Positions 36,311-52,191 of a stretch of 64,000 nt of DNA are shown here, piece by piece. The translations under genes were made by a program, and so were the position numbers. The number at the start of each line of letters is the position of its first letter. The first letter of the stretch is position 1. The stretch comes from Apostichopus japonicus. Its lineage: Eukaryota; Echinodermata; Holothuroidea; Aspidochirotida; Stichopodidae. Under the pieces are notes generated by a model that worked only from the letters and a program-made list of their open reading frames with translations, was not told the origin of the DNA and searched no databases. The stretch is taken from NCBI RefSeq assembly GCF_037975245.1, contig NC_092576.1:7961001-8025000 (forward strand), read 5' to 3'.

Positions 36311-38165
36311 TACGTTGAAGTAACCAGATTACACATCTCCGGCTAATTTCCTGGCAACGCCATCTACACCATATATAATGTTCATGTATTTGTGAGTGTT
36401 TGTGATAGTCATAATAATAGTGTTTGTTATATTGATAGTGTTTGTGATTGTTATATTGAATTATTGCCAAATAAGGTCTACAAACCAAGTGCAACTTGTT
36501 ATTGTGTTGAAGGCAAAGAAAATCCCACTTGGTATTGGTGATTGGGGAGGGTTAGGTGGAGGGGAAGGTTTAGGTGAGGGGGGGGAGGGGGAATGAACTG
36601 CCTTGTACAGAATCCGCACTGTCTTTTGACAGTTGAAACTTGAATTGAAAAAAAAAAAAAAACTGCAGCTGATCAATTGAGTACAGTTGTAAATTGTACG
36701 TAATTACAAGTCATTATGCCATGAGACACAGATTTTAATATTTTATTTATTAGTCTTAAAGTTGTTTATTGATGGCATGATTGACAGTGTTCACCACAGC
36801 TTTCTGCTAGAGTGGTTGTGTAGGGTCTCATAATTTCATTTTTAATTCAGAAATAGTTCGGGAGTGTCTCGATGCTTTTATGAAACAGTGGAAGCTTTTT
36901 TTTGTTAGTTTGCCCTGAACTTGTGACCGCTGATGTCTTTCAAAATTCAGGGACTGCTTTTCTTTTGATAGCTTTGCATATGATTTCTTGGCCGTATCAT
37001 CCATCATTGTTGTTGGAGCTCGTTGTGAAATTGCGAATGAACAAACCTAGTTGATGGAACCACAGGATCATACGTTCAACTGTATTGGGAAGTTAATAAG
37101 AAATATGTGTTGTATAATCATTTTTATTATGATAAGACATTTCGTTGCAGAAATGATACGATGAAACTTACAGAACTAATGGCATCAAACTTCTTTTTTT
37201 TTTAAATCCTAACTTTTAATAGTAACTAAAAAGATATCATCTTGAATGACCTTTCTGATGGCAGCGACATTGGTACTTGAAATATGCATATAACATAATT
37301 AAATTAACATTGGTGTTTTTGTGTAGCATGTTAGCCAATATTCGGAAGATTATGTCTTACCTACAACTGGAGGGAAATTTGTAAAAGTTAAAGGGCACAT
37401 TTTTCATTTGCTGTTTCTCTTTCATAAAAACCCCCTTGTCCTTTGTAAAATGAATGTCCTGCTAGCTGTAGTACCCACCCTCTTTTAAAAAAAAAGCAAA
37501 ATAAAACAAAGACATTGTAAGAAGTAGTATCAGAAACCGTGAAAAATAGTCCAGTTAATCCTCATCCCCCCCCCCCCCCCACCTCCAAAGAAAAAGGACA
37601 ACTCAACTAATCATTTAGTATTTTGTCAACTTATCAATTACATAGACAATGATTTTGATTCAAAGTTTGTGACAATTGACATTTTTAAATTCATGTCGTG
37701 GGGAAGTTACACTTTTGTTTTCCTCGGCTAGCATTCCACAAATCTTGCGTTCTGTGTTGCCAGTTACTCGGTTATGCATATTCATGAATTTAGTTTTTGT
37801 GCTTGTATTTGCATGTAATTTACGTGTTTGCTTGGAACTTGCTTGTTTTGCTTGTGATTTGATTAAAATTTTTGAATGATACAGGAACTTAATAGGTATG
37901 CTGTTATACATTTATATATATATACTTTATGTATATCAAGTGTAATATTTTTTTTTAAATTGTAAAATATACGCTAACAAACTAATCTTTCATTTACGTA
38001 CTAGATGAAATTCGAGAAAAAAATTAGAAGCACCTCAATTCTAATGTGTTCTTTTCTTTCAGTCTGGCCTTATGATTAATTAATATCAAATAACGGCCTC
38101 CAATAGCCTATATGTAAGTAAGTGGTAACATTTTTACCTCTCAACTTGACCCCCCCCCCCCCAAA
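36311..38165. other. Intergenic stretch, no gene
   Basis: Homopolymer A, C and T runs and a G-rich patch near 36540-36595. No supported coding region. Confidence 0.45.
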
Positions 38166-38167
38166 AA

Positions 38168-38680
38168 AAAAAAAAAACACACACAACTGCTGCGTACTAT
38201 ATACAACATAAGTAGTAGTTCGGGTCGGGAGGAAGAAGTGTACTCTATATAGAGCCCCGCCCCTCCCCAAATAACTAACTTCGTCCATTCCTCAGCAACA
38301 CAACCGCTGCGAAGTACAAGATTAGTAGTTTAGGTCGGAAGGAAGAGGTGTACTCTATATAGAGCCCCGCCCCTCCCCCAAAACTTACATGGTCCCTTCC
38401 TCAGCAACACAACCGCTGTGAAATACAACATAAGTAGTACAGTAGTTCGGGTCGGGAGGAAGAGGTGCACTCTATTCAGAGCCCCGCCCCCCCCCCAAAA
38501 AAAAAGGTCCCTTCCTCAGCAACACAACCGCAATGAACTACAAGATAAATAGTAGGTCCGTGCGGGGGAAGAGTTGTACTCCCCCCATAAATTACTTCGT
38601 CCGTTCCTCAGTAACATTACCGCTGTGAACTACAACTTTATTATTTAGAGTCGGGAGGAAGAGAGTACTAAATATGGCCC
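38168..38680 (+). repeat. ~110-bp satellite, about five copies
   Basis: The word CCTCAGCAACACAACCGC recurs near 38290, 38398 and 38512, with a diverged copy near 38605. Between these lie TAGTAGTTCGGGTCGGGAGG and GTGTACTCTATATAGAGCCC. The unit is about 93-115 bases with decaying outer copies. Confidence 0.85.
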
Positions 38681-39285
38681 GGAGACAAATCAGAAAGAAT
38701 AAAATAAGCACGACAGACTAGGTGGCGGCATGCGAAATTTGTATGAGGTAGCATACTTTGCATAATTTTACCCGTTAACTTACACATTGAACCATCAAAC
38801 AAATTATACAAGTGGCGTGAGTAAATGGGGGAGGGGTTGCTGGTTGAGGGCGGGCCACTTCTTCTTGATAAAATCCATTATCCGACTCTGGCCCTTCCAT
38901 ATAGGCTCAGCCCATATGTAAATATGTCGGGGAAGTTTAGACATTGATCCCCTCTCCATTACCTTCAAATTCTGTTGGCGCCACCGTAACTAACCTTAAA
39001 ATGTCCCTATCATGACTCTGGGAAAACCCCCTCAAGATTGTATTGATTTCTTTGCGTGTTGAGTTAATTGGATGCTAATTATTTAGCCATGGTTTGTGCA
39101 TCCTTAAGCATTGCGTAATAATGTATTGTTAACAAAATATCGGAACTCGGCAAAACAAGTAAAAATGAAACATGCATATGCAGTAAATACAAAATAGATG
39201 TAAAACTTTAATAGACTACAGAAAAATGCTTCTGTTATTAAGTTTACTGTTGTTTGTAATTATATTGCACATTGAAACATATATA
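38681..39285. other. Intergenic stretch, no gene
   Basis: Nothing recognisable seen on either strand. Confidence 0.4.
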
Positions 39286-39520
39286 GGAGTGTTAGCTCAG
39301 TGGTTAACCATATTGTCCCGAGTTCGAGTTACTCCAAGATTAATGTTTGTCGTCCAGTTACAGAGTTGTTGAGAATTCATAATCATGGACGTTAACTATG
39401 AATCTAAGGAGACTGACTTCGGTCAGCTTGCGGCTTTGATTAGGCACTGATGGCTTCTTCGCGAGTTCCTGCTTACAGGAGGATCTAAATTACATACATA
39501 CATACATACATACACCCATA
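39286..39520 (+). mobile_element. tRNA-derived SINE (plus orientation)
   Basis: The head contains an A-box-like TGTTAGCTCAGTGG and a B-box-like GAGTTCGAGTTACTCC. The body then matches the minus-strand copy at 32980-33255, and the element ends in a CATA tetranucleotide tail at about 39493-39517. The region between A and B boxes is shorter than in a tRNA. Confidence 0.8.
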
Positions 39521-40023
39521 CCCACATACATAGACTCTCCCTGTTCTTTACGCCCCTATCGACTGCTTTCTACAAAGAAACCGTGACGTAGCCGTATCAG
39601 ACCATTTAGGCATGGGATCATAAGGTTTTTGTCACTTGTAAGAAACCGATACACTCGGCAGCAAATCATTTTACTACCCTGATCTTTGTCTTCATAATTT
39701 CCACATTTCGGACCGCCTGTTCGTTCATGCACCTTTTCATGTCTTTTTGAATAATGGCCTGTCTTCATAAGGGACTGATGTCCACGAACACGAGGGACTA
39801 TTGTCCAGGGTCATTATACGCTTCATCAACACCAAACGAGGGACATGTTTTAAAGTCAGTCAGAGGGTTTTGGCTAGTTAATTGGAGCCGATTGAGTACT
39901 CGATTTAATGATTGGAATAAGTCTGATCTCACTCCGCACTTCTATTAAGCTATACCGGTATTATGAGCAATCGAAGTGTAAACAGCGCCACTCTAGTATT
40001 GAAATAGTTTCTTATTTTTTTCA
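39521..40023. other. Intergenic stretch, no gene
   Basis: Short ORFs only, without recognisable similarity. Confidence 0.4.
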
Positions 40024-40146
40024 GTCCGTCCGTCCGTCCGTCCGTCCGTCCGTCCGTCCGTCCGTCCGTCCGTCCGTCCGTCCGTCCGTCCGTCCGTCCG
40101 TCCGTCCGTCCGTCCGTCCGTCCGTCCGTCCGTCCGTCCGTCCGTC
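40024..40146. repeat. (CCGT)n microsatellite, about 30 copies
   Basis: Perfect tetranucleotide run followed by CCATC/CAACC-type variants to about 40190. The SVRPSVRP-type ORF is its translation. Confidence 0.97.
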
Positions 40147-40190
40147 AATCCATCCATCAACCCATCCACCCATCAACCCATCCATCCATA

Positions 40191-41640
40191 TATCTATTGC
40201 TACACGAGGTTGTCGTTTTACTGCAGGAATAGAAGTTTATAGCGTATATTAACAACAAACATTTTGCAAGTGAAAAATAAGTAATGTCACACAACGATAA
40301 AACACTACCTGTAAAAAAATATTGTAGAATGAGAAGAGAAGCAAGGTGGAACGGGGGAGGGGGTAGTTGGTAGGGAAGGTTCTGAGAGTAACCTTCACGT
40401 TTACAACGTCAATATGTTTATTCTGAGACAAATTTCGACTATAAATAAGGTCTATGAACAGGTCTTAACGCTAGTTTGTGCTATTGAAGAAAACTACTCT
40501 GAATTGTTGTGCGGTTGGAAAGGATAATGCATAACAGGAACAATAATATAATTTAGCTCCAAATCATTTTTTTTTCACATGCGCCAAGAGTGTACGGCTG
40601 CAGGAAAGTGAGCTATCGTTAAATGCTTCGATTTCAAACGAATTCGAGGACCGTGTGTCATATAGAATTAAGTGATACACAGTAGGCCTATTTGCACCCA
40701 AGGACTGAATTATGGCGTTTCAGCTGGAATAGTGTTAATATTTTGGAGCATTTTGGAGTATTTTCAATTCAATTTTGTGTGACAGTGTAGGTCTCTGCCA
40801 TTTACTAGGCCTATACATGGCTGTTAGATACAGCATGCACAGACTTAAGGAGATTAGAGGATTACTTGCGAGGAGACCTCCTGTATTGATACAGCAGTAT
40901 TTCTGTGCGTGTATGCAGTTCTCTTACCACTTTTAAAACTGCTTTGAAAATATATTATTTTAGACTTGCTTTACTGTGTAATTGACTATGTTTTAACAGT
41001 TATTATTCATAGATATTACGTTTGGAACTATTTTCTTAATTCTTAACATTTGTTTTTTATTTATTAATTTTTTAATTATTATTATATTTTGTTTACTACG
41101 TTTATAAGGGTTCTATTTATTATCGTTTAGTATTGGGTGTTTATTACTATCTGCTTTAGGCTTTTACATTAATTGTCTTACTGTACTATAGTTTCTCATT
41201 CTTATTTATATTTAAACATTGACTACGATTTAATCAATTATACTATTTACGTACTTCTGAATTTGTTTTGGACTATTGCGCTATGGGCTTTTTCTTTTAA
41301 TTTATTTTTTAAAATTATTTTAGTATCGTTTAGTACCGGTGTTTTTTTTTAAATTGTTGCTTTTGCATTTTTTGTCTTATTGGTTCTTTATATTTAATAT
41401 TTTGGTTTGTGTTACCATTTGTGTTTAGGTTTAACATTTGTAAAGCGCTTTGCTGGTTATGCGCTATATAAATATTTATTATTATTATTATTATTATTAT
41501 AAGATACGTATTCGGAAGGATGCGCTACCTACTTCAACAATTTCATACAAATATTTACCACGTACCAGTAAAATCTTCCTAATATAAAACAACAATTTAC
41601 TCTCTGTAACGTGAAAGTTACAACTCCAGGATTGTTTTAT
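40191..41640. other. Intergenic stretch, no gene
   Basis: AT-rich, with an ATT run near 41465-41500 directly after GTAAAGCGCTTTGCTGG. No supported gene. Ends where similarity to the second segmental copy begins. Confidence 0.45.
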
Positions 41641-42451
41641 TTTTCAATAAAATATCAATGACATAATTTTATCGCTTGAAGTTAATATATTGAGAAAATT
41701 TAATAGACAAACCAACGCAGGATAAGCGCATGGAAGTTATTCGGCTGGAATGACATAAAATATAATGCAGGTATATTGATATTAAACGTAATAACATCTA
41801 TAAAAATATGTACTCCGGCTAAAAGCAAATAATTCCATACTACTTCATCAAAAAATAGGAGTACGTTTTATATTTCTATATTAAATTTAATAGCTAGCAA
41901 AATTTATATTATAGTTTAGACATAGAACTTCATGAAGATGCAATCGTTGTCTTTACTGACGAAGTGAAGGAAAATCACCAAACATATGGAAGAAGGTCTC
42001 TGATATTTTGTGGTTGATTGTGTTTTTAAAACTGATTGTATACTTTTACAGAAACATAATGGTGAAAACGTTAATGTTCTTTTCCAACTATATTGGTTAT
42101 TATGCGACAATAACTGTATGTAAGAAGAAACGCCGGGCTGCAAGCAAAGTTTGAATTGCGTATATGAATTTAGTCGTGTAAAGGAATAGGCCTTCTCACT
42201 TACCTACAACTTCTGAATGTGCATTATTATGTGAACTCCCCCCTCTCGCCCCTTCCCCCCAAAGAAATGTGTCATGTCACATTCTTCCGTGGACAACATT
42301 TTTTTCATTGTCTTTAATTTTTTTTTCACATTCCGGACTCTCATCGTTGTATTGCTTTTGTCTGAAGGCAAGTTTTAATAAATTCGCTTATAAGTGTGAT
42401 ATTCGAGACTGCAAAACATTTTGAAAACAGTTGACATTGTAGGCCTACACC

Positions 42452-42756
42452 CAGGCGCGTAGCCAGGAATTTGCCAAGGGAGGGGCGACCCTGTAGGCAA
42501 ACTACCAGAGCCGTAGATTCTGCAGTGGAAACTATCCATGCGTGGCGCCACCATGAGTTGGCGCTACGAGTACAAGAATATTTTGGCTGAAATTGCCTCC
42601 CAGATTGCTGGAAAAGGCACTTCCCAGGCCTTGTAAGTTGCATCTAAGCTTGAAATGACTAGCGATATCATAAAAACATACAAAAAAATATGCACATGGG
42701 GGGGGACGGTCGCCCCCTTCGCCCCTAACCCCCCCCCCTTTTTGGCTAAGCGCCTG
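42452..42756 (-). mobile_element. hAT-type MITE, family 2, with perfect target-site duplication
   Basis: The 305-base element begins CAGGCGCGTAGCCA and ends TGGCTAAGCGCCTG (inverted ends matching 13 of 14). It is flanked by the identical 8-mer CCTACACC at 42444-42451 and 42757-42764. Internally it is the reverse complement of the copy at 9331-9618. It is absent from the corresponding place in unit B. Confidence 0.93.
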
Positions 42757-43043
42757 CCTACACCCTTAATGCAAGGTTCACGTGTACTAAATGCTGACAT
42801 TTGACATACCCGTTCTTTTCTTCATCTTCTTTTCAGATGAATTTTAATATGCATTGGGAAGGTCGTTAACTGCAGTTTTAATGAACTAAAAGACTCAACT
42901 TAGTCTAATATGAACAAACTGGACTGACTAAATGATACGTCATTTTACTTTCTGCCGTTCAGCTGTCAAGACTCAATTTTGTTTTTACTCAACTGTTAAG
43001 TTAAATATTTTAAATATTTTTCAATTAGGATAAATCTATCAGC

Positions 43044-44577
43044 ATGAATGTCCAACCATCCATTCCGAAGATTGCTGTCTGCATGGTTTGGCTTGTTTCT
43101 TATGCATATTTTTGCGAGTCTCAAGAAATAATAGCTGGTCTTCGATATGCCAAGAATTTTGGACCTAGTGGGAGATTTCTCGTTCAACGTTCACATCTTG
43201 AAGACGCTATCCAAGAGCTTGGCTTAGAAGGTAAGGAAATATCAAAAAGGACTGAAAAAAGTTGAGAAATCAGATTGTTTGTAACTATTACCGGATATAT
43301 GATTTGATATAATTCCACGTTTTAGATTCACTTCCTGGCAGCACATTGTCCGTTTTCAAGGGCCTTAACTCAGGAATTCACTCACCGATAAAGCAATTAA
43401 ATGTCTCTAAAGGTTGTTTTCTGCAAAGGCATACAATAGTCTCTAAAAGAAGCATCTCTATAATATCTCAAATGTTCACGTGAGATGTATCCTAATTGAT
43501 TAAAAGCTTAAGTGTTGCGTTTGATTCGTTCTTTGATTCTAATTTGTGATTATTATCAATAACAATGAACGTTACAAATTGTATGCTATCATAACTTGAT
43601 CCCTCGTATTTAAAGGTGATAGGATAACCATTTAAAACAACAATATCATACTATTTTGGTTTTGATATTAGGAACACAAAATTTGATTTGTTTGGTATTT
43701 TACATGTGTAGCAATCATGTCTAGTTTCAGCAACTTGATCATAAGACTGCATTGACTTTTGATTTATTAAGAAAACCAAAAAATAATAACATTAGACACA
43801 AGAACACTAACTGTTTGTTTTCTAAGATGAAATAATTAATTTATTGTTTTTCATGTAGGTATGGTTCAACTGTTGACATCTTCTGAGTACGATGATACCA
43901 TTGGTGAAGTAGCAGTTCAGGTGCAAAGTTGTACGGATCTGACCATTGCTGACGAACTCTCTACTTCCCAACAGGACCAGATATCCACTTCCGGGACCGT
44001 CCTTTTCATTGGTTTACCTGTTGTTTCCTCTGACAGCGGTGCCCACTTGTTAATCTCGATGGCATATTTAACTGACGCAGCAAAACCGTTATTAATTCCT
44101 TACATGACTAGTGCAGATGCAATTCAATATATTGACAGCATTGAAATGGGAGAAGATTACATCATCCTACGAGATAATGACGACGTAATGCGGATCAGTG
44201 TCTACCATGATCAAAATTGTGTTGATAACGAAGAACTGGGCAAGGATTTGGACAATTTTGTCGGGGGACACGACGTTCGTCTTTCTAACTATCCAGCGAA
44301 ATTCGACTGGGGTTGTGATAGTCTTAGGGATGACGTCAGTTTTTGTGAAGTCCTCGACCCTTTCATGTGTGCCATCCAGAGTACCAACGGCAACGTGTGT
44401 ACAACGATGTCAACAACTCTGTCAAGGAGATGTCTAGCAGATATGGAGATTGTCGAAATGACCGGGGTCTTTGAAGAGGCTGCCCCATTTCTGGCTAGTA
44501 AAGTTCCAACTAAAAGCTTTGAGGCTGGATGGATTATAAGAGAGCACGGTGTAGGCATTGTGTTTCCTTGCTTCTAG
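43044..44577 (+). CDS. Unrecognised secreted eight-cysteine protein, copy A
   Basis: Exon 1 (43044-43230) and exon 2 (43859-44577) join in phase 1 to give 301 aa. Residues 1 to about 26 form a signal peptide (IPKIAVCMVWLVSYAYFCES), with cleavage likely before QEII. The mature protein is acidic and has eight cysteines (87, 183, 215, 225, 233, 243, 254, 300), enough for four disulfides, with no further membrane segment. I recognise no domain. Notable stretches are PSGRFLVQRSHLEDAI, MGEDYIILRDNDDVMR and GVGIVFPCF at the end. Just before the ATG, TTTTCAATTAG resembles an acceptor, so a 5' untranslated exon is possible. It converges on a C-type lectin gene. A second copy lies 10.8 kb downstream. 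Conservation of the frame and splice sites in both copies supports a real gene. Confidence 0.85.
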
Positions 44578-44647
44578 TGTCTCCTGTTTTACTTCTGTAA
44601 TAGGATTACCACGCACTACTCACCTGTAGTTTTTCTCAGAATCAATC

Positions 44648-44653
44648 ATTAAA
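44648..44653 (+). terminator. Poly(A) signal ATTAAA, unknown secreted gene A
   Basis: Variant hexamer 71 bases after the stop codon, conserved in copy B. Confidence 0.5.
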
Positions 44654-44659
44654 ACCGTG

Positions 44660-47600
44660 AGACATTTTTTTTCTGCCTCTTTTATTTATTACATTTTAGA
44701 GGGAAAGTAATTGTAAAAAATTATCATTGAAAGTAAAATCATAAATTACGGAAAGACATATGTTTCAAAATGATAGAATATAATAGTACGTCAGAAAAAG
44801 TATCAGCATGTTAAAAGTTAATGTCAAAATGCCAATATTGAATTAAGTATGTTTTCCACACAGCACACTAGATCGGTGCATGAACCTGATTTCTTTGATA
44901 ATTTTAACTATAATTAAATACATTTATTAGGGAATGCGTAGAATGACGTGGAACGCTATTATGATTCTGCAATCAACACTTGTATTCAACATGATAATAA
45001 ATTATTCCCACTGCATATTGTTTATCGCGTGATAATGTAAGTATTTTTCTTGTCTATAATTGTCTCCTTTCTATCTCTTGGTACCGCTGTTGAAATTTCG
45101 CTGAGACTCCAAGTCATGCATTTTTAAAACTCAGCCCTTTGACACGCTAAAATATAAATAACAAGTTCAGGGAAAGTGTTTAAACAAAACATTGTGTAAT
45201 AATTCACCAATGGCACCAAACGTGAGTGTGTATACGTGTTGTAGGCATCCATGTATCGGTGCAGATTGGTTGGAAAATTAGTTTTTTACTTGTGACTGTA
45301 ATGGACATGACCGAATTCACAGGTAAGACCTCTTTGCGACACGAGATGAGATGCCTTAAAGTCTCAACGTCTGTTTTCCAAATTTTAACTTCGACCTTTC
45401 CAGCTTACTGCCCTAAAAGCTCAGTAAAAATGACACCGTTCTATACAGTTTTCATAAAAAAAATGATTATTTTTATTGAATTATCTGTCGTTAAACATAT
45501 TAAGCTGAATAAAATTCGCCAGATTTTTTAACGAGTCCGTAGATTCTTCAAACTTCATTCAAACTTTGCAAGCCCCGCCCAACAGGTCGCGCGTAAATCA
45601 AATCTCTTTGTTTTGTTTACGACCATGAGGCCTGCGTGCTAGCCTGTGTTAGGTCAATTTTCTTGAACAGTGTATATCTTTCTTTCACCGTAAAATTGTG
45701 GACGAAAAGTGGATGATACGAGTATATATAGGTTTCACTTGTGTGATGAACATCCTGATATGGGCGGTCAGCAGTGATTTACGGTAAACCATTCCCGCCA
45801 GAAGCGCAATAGAAAATAAATAAAAGGCTGTTACAACAGTCAAGTCTGGATGAAACAAAAGCATGGATAAGTGACTTAGTCGACATTTGATCAAGATATT
45901 TGCGAATTTGGCTATTTTTTTCTGATAGCGAGTGCAGCAGAGGGGTAGATGTTATGAACATGTGGCACCAGTGTAAGTTTATAAATAGTTACAGGTGTGA
46001 CGTATAGGTTACTCTTGAATGTTCAAACTCTTGTCTATGACTTTCACGTCGTACCGATATCCATACGCAGATCCAGTGGGGTAAGGTGGGGTACAACTCT
46101 TTTTTTTCAGCCCCCATAAAAAAAAATAAAAGTAGATATTAGCACAACCTTGCATTTTAACCGTACCTGCCGTAATTATTCACCCAACTGAAAGCCTAAA
46201 AATGCCTCAAAATGAGTGTATCAGTTTCTTTGGCGGGGGAGATGGGCATGGAAACCCTCCACCCCTACATGAGAATCCGCTTCAACGACCTCAGGCCCTC
46301 CTCTTCAAAATGTTGCATCCACCACAGTTATCGCATTAAATATTTTCTCGGAGATTAGTATGAGTGTAATGGCTTAATGATGTGATATATATCACATAAA
46401 AGTTATAATACCGCTGACTGTGTAGTGTCCGAAAACTTTATGCAGATGTTTGGACATCCCTCTCTGGACAATGGTTCCGTCCATGCTAATTAGGGTGACC
46501 GTGCAGTGACCTTTTATAAGTTTCAACCCTTTATAGTGTTAATGTTTAAATAGTATTATCTAAAATATTTCTATCATTTGAGGTCAAAATTGTGGAACTT
46601 GGTTGAAAAATTATCGAGGTACAAGGATTGTCATAAGATCACGTATAAAAATTAGGTCCCCAAAATAGCTTTTTTTGATACATACATACCAATAGTAATA
46701 AACTTTTTGTTTTTGGTGTATTTTATGTTAAAGTAGTATTATATAAAATATTTCCTATCATTTGAGGCTAAAATTGTGGAAATTTGTTGAAAAACTGCGG
46801 ACACGCCCCCTCTATCAGGCTATACAATACATAAAGAAATCACGTATATACACCCACACATTGTGCAAGTTGTTCTTACAACAACGGATTGGTGGCGCTT
46901 TCCGATATTCATTGCTTTACTGTTATAAGGAATCATGTAAAGAACATAATATTTATTACTTTTTGAAAAGAGTTGTAGGGTGCGCGAAATATGATTTTTG
47001 GAAACTATGAAGTTTATTAACTGTTTTTCTGTTTTTGGACGGGTTTTAGGCGATTTTCCGAAGATATTGCAAATATCCAATTCTCTATAGCCCTGATCTT
47101 CCCAGGGTACTTTTTTTAAATGTGTTGGGCTTGTTGTAGAACATTTATGAAGGTGCTGGCCTGTATCTATGTGGCGCGTAGATTTGTTTGAAAGCAAAAA
47201 AGGTCACTTTTTGAATAGCACCCCCTAAAAGTAAATTTTGCGAAGGTACCATTTTTTTCAAAAGTTATATTTCTTTGGGGCATATTCCGACCAGTGAAAG
47301 GTCAAGGAAGTTGCCAGGTGGGACAAATCTCTCTCATTTACCTACCTATACTTTATGAGTTGTGTTAACCTGAATATCGAATATATGATGGAGAGTAGGG
47401 GTGACGGGTGGGGTGGGGGTGGTGGGGAAAGGTTGGTATAATGCTGTAAGATGGGAAGTGTCATAAACCTTCATGTAGCTAACAAATGCAATTGACATTT
47501 TGAGTAGAAGATGAATCAAACAACATGATTTCTCCCTGATATTATCAGCTGAAGGAATATCAGCAGTGATTCCAAATATGCCAGATTTTACTCGCACTCT

Positions 47601-48727
47601 CAACGTAGTTATCCACACTGAGGTTTATAATTGTCTATGGTCAAATAAATCGAGGATCAGAGCCTCTACAAATGTATTTCTAAAAGCTTCTATCATTTTT
47701 AGGTTGCTAAAGTTTGGGAATCAATACTGATGATCTTATAGCTACTGAACTGTTATCATTAGTCAGTGTTTTGTTTTACAGGTCAGGAGCCCCTGTAGCG
47801 TCGGGTAAAAGGTAAGGACTGTTCTAGGGTTGATTCGACGGATAGGCTTCAAAGAGTATCCATTTGAAATGTAACATGTCGCAATCTTGATGTCGAAGAA
47901 TAAGTTGTTGATTTCCATTAGCTTATTCTCTCCATCTTGGTGATATATAACTTTATGTAGGAATATCTTAGGGTTGGCTATGATGAGGTTACATAATTAA
48001 CTAAATATAACTTTAAACCAGATGTGTATGAGCACGTGAGACCTATTTCGTGCTCTTTTGCAACATCAATAAAGGAATCAGAGAATACAAACCACTTAAT
48101 TCCCATTTCTTCAATATTTTATGCCATTATGTTAAAGTATTGATGACAAATTAAAGTCTGGAGTAACATTGAAACCTACATGCAACTAATCATGCATTTA
48201 CCCTTCCAAAGACCATTAAAATTAAAAACGGAAGTGTAAACATATTTTTTAAACCTTCACAGAATATTGATTACAACTCGACAATGGTACAGTAAACAAC
48301 GTCCGCTAAAAACATTTTCTAATTTCAAATGATAGTCCAGAGGAAAAAAAAAAAGACTAAATATATTGATTATTCATCCAAGAAAAAAAATCGCTAGCAA
48401 TTTTTTACCATGCGTTTTCCAAATATTGCTAATTGTAGTTGTCACAGTTTATACCATATATGAACATGAAACAAACATTATAATGATGTCACAGTTGTAC
48501 ACCGATAAGCAACATGTTGTGTTTTCTTTACTTTTTAACTTATTTCTACTGGATTGGTTAGGGTTCGAATTTACTTAGAGAATGTGAAGTTATCAATTAA
48601 AACACAAATGGAGAACATCTTAAGGTATTTAAGACATTATATAAATTCGTCAGTGTGTGTCGCTTTTCTTAAAGTTCATATTTTGTGCAAAAACGTGTAA
48701 ACTTCAACTGTTTTGATCTAAAAAATC
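44660..48727. other. Conserved non-coding stretch between the two genes of unit A
   Basis: Aligns closely with 56430-60631 of unit B. Short shared ORFs (such as 45226-45531) lack splice or codon evidence. Contains a LINE fragment (45812-45965). Confidence 0.5.
45812..45965 (-). pseudogene. LINE reverse-transcriptase C-terminal fragment, unit A
   Basis: The minus-strand frame reads IRKYLDQMSTKSLIHAFVSS then RLDCCNSLLF, a pattern typical of the region after the RT catalytic core in non-LTR elements (SRLDYCNSLLYGLP in intact ones). The rest is lost at a deletion relative to unit B. Confidence 0.7.
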
Positions 48728-51914
<3,187 letters not shown>

Positions 51915-51989
51915 GATTCAGTCTTCTCAGGTGAGACGTAGAGGTCAGTAATCGAAAGTGAATTGTGAAGAAACGATGGCTTTGCTCAA

Positions 51990-51998
51990 GTTTTTATC
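51990..51998 (-). promoter_or_regulatory. TATA-like box of lectin A
   Basis: GATAAAAAC on the minus strand, 76-84 bases upstream of the start codon and conserved in copy B at 63808-63816. Suggests a short 5' leader without an intron. Confidence 0.45.
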
Positions 51999-52191
51999 TC
52001 TTTTGCATCTCCAAGTTTGCATAACTTTCATTCGGTGACGCGGAAGCGAATCAACCTTTAAAGGACAAGTTGACCATACAGCCTTGGCAATAGTGTTTAA
52101 GTGCTGGTTGTTTCTTTTGCTAAGAAGCCAGTCGCGGTACTAGTTTTAAGACAGCTGTATGCGTCAGGAGCGCTTGAATGAATATTATATA

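Noticed and set aside
39908-40252. ORF with SVRPSVRP repeats
   Set aside because: Translation of the CCGT tetranucleotide run.
44289-44616. Minus-strand ORFs opposite the unknown secreted gene
   Set aside because: Shadows of the plus-strand exon. The plus frame has the signal peptide, splice sites and conserved cysteines.
45226-45531. 101-aa ORF conserved in both segmental units
   Set aside because: Conservation is explained by the recent duplication. The second copy is truncated at both ends and there is no codon bias or splice evidence.
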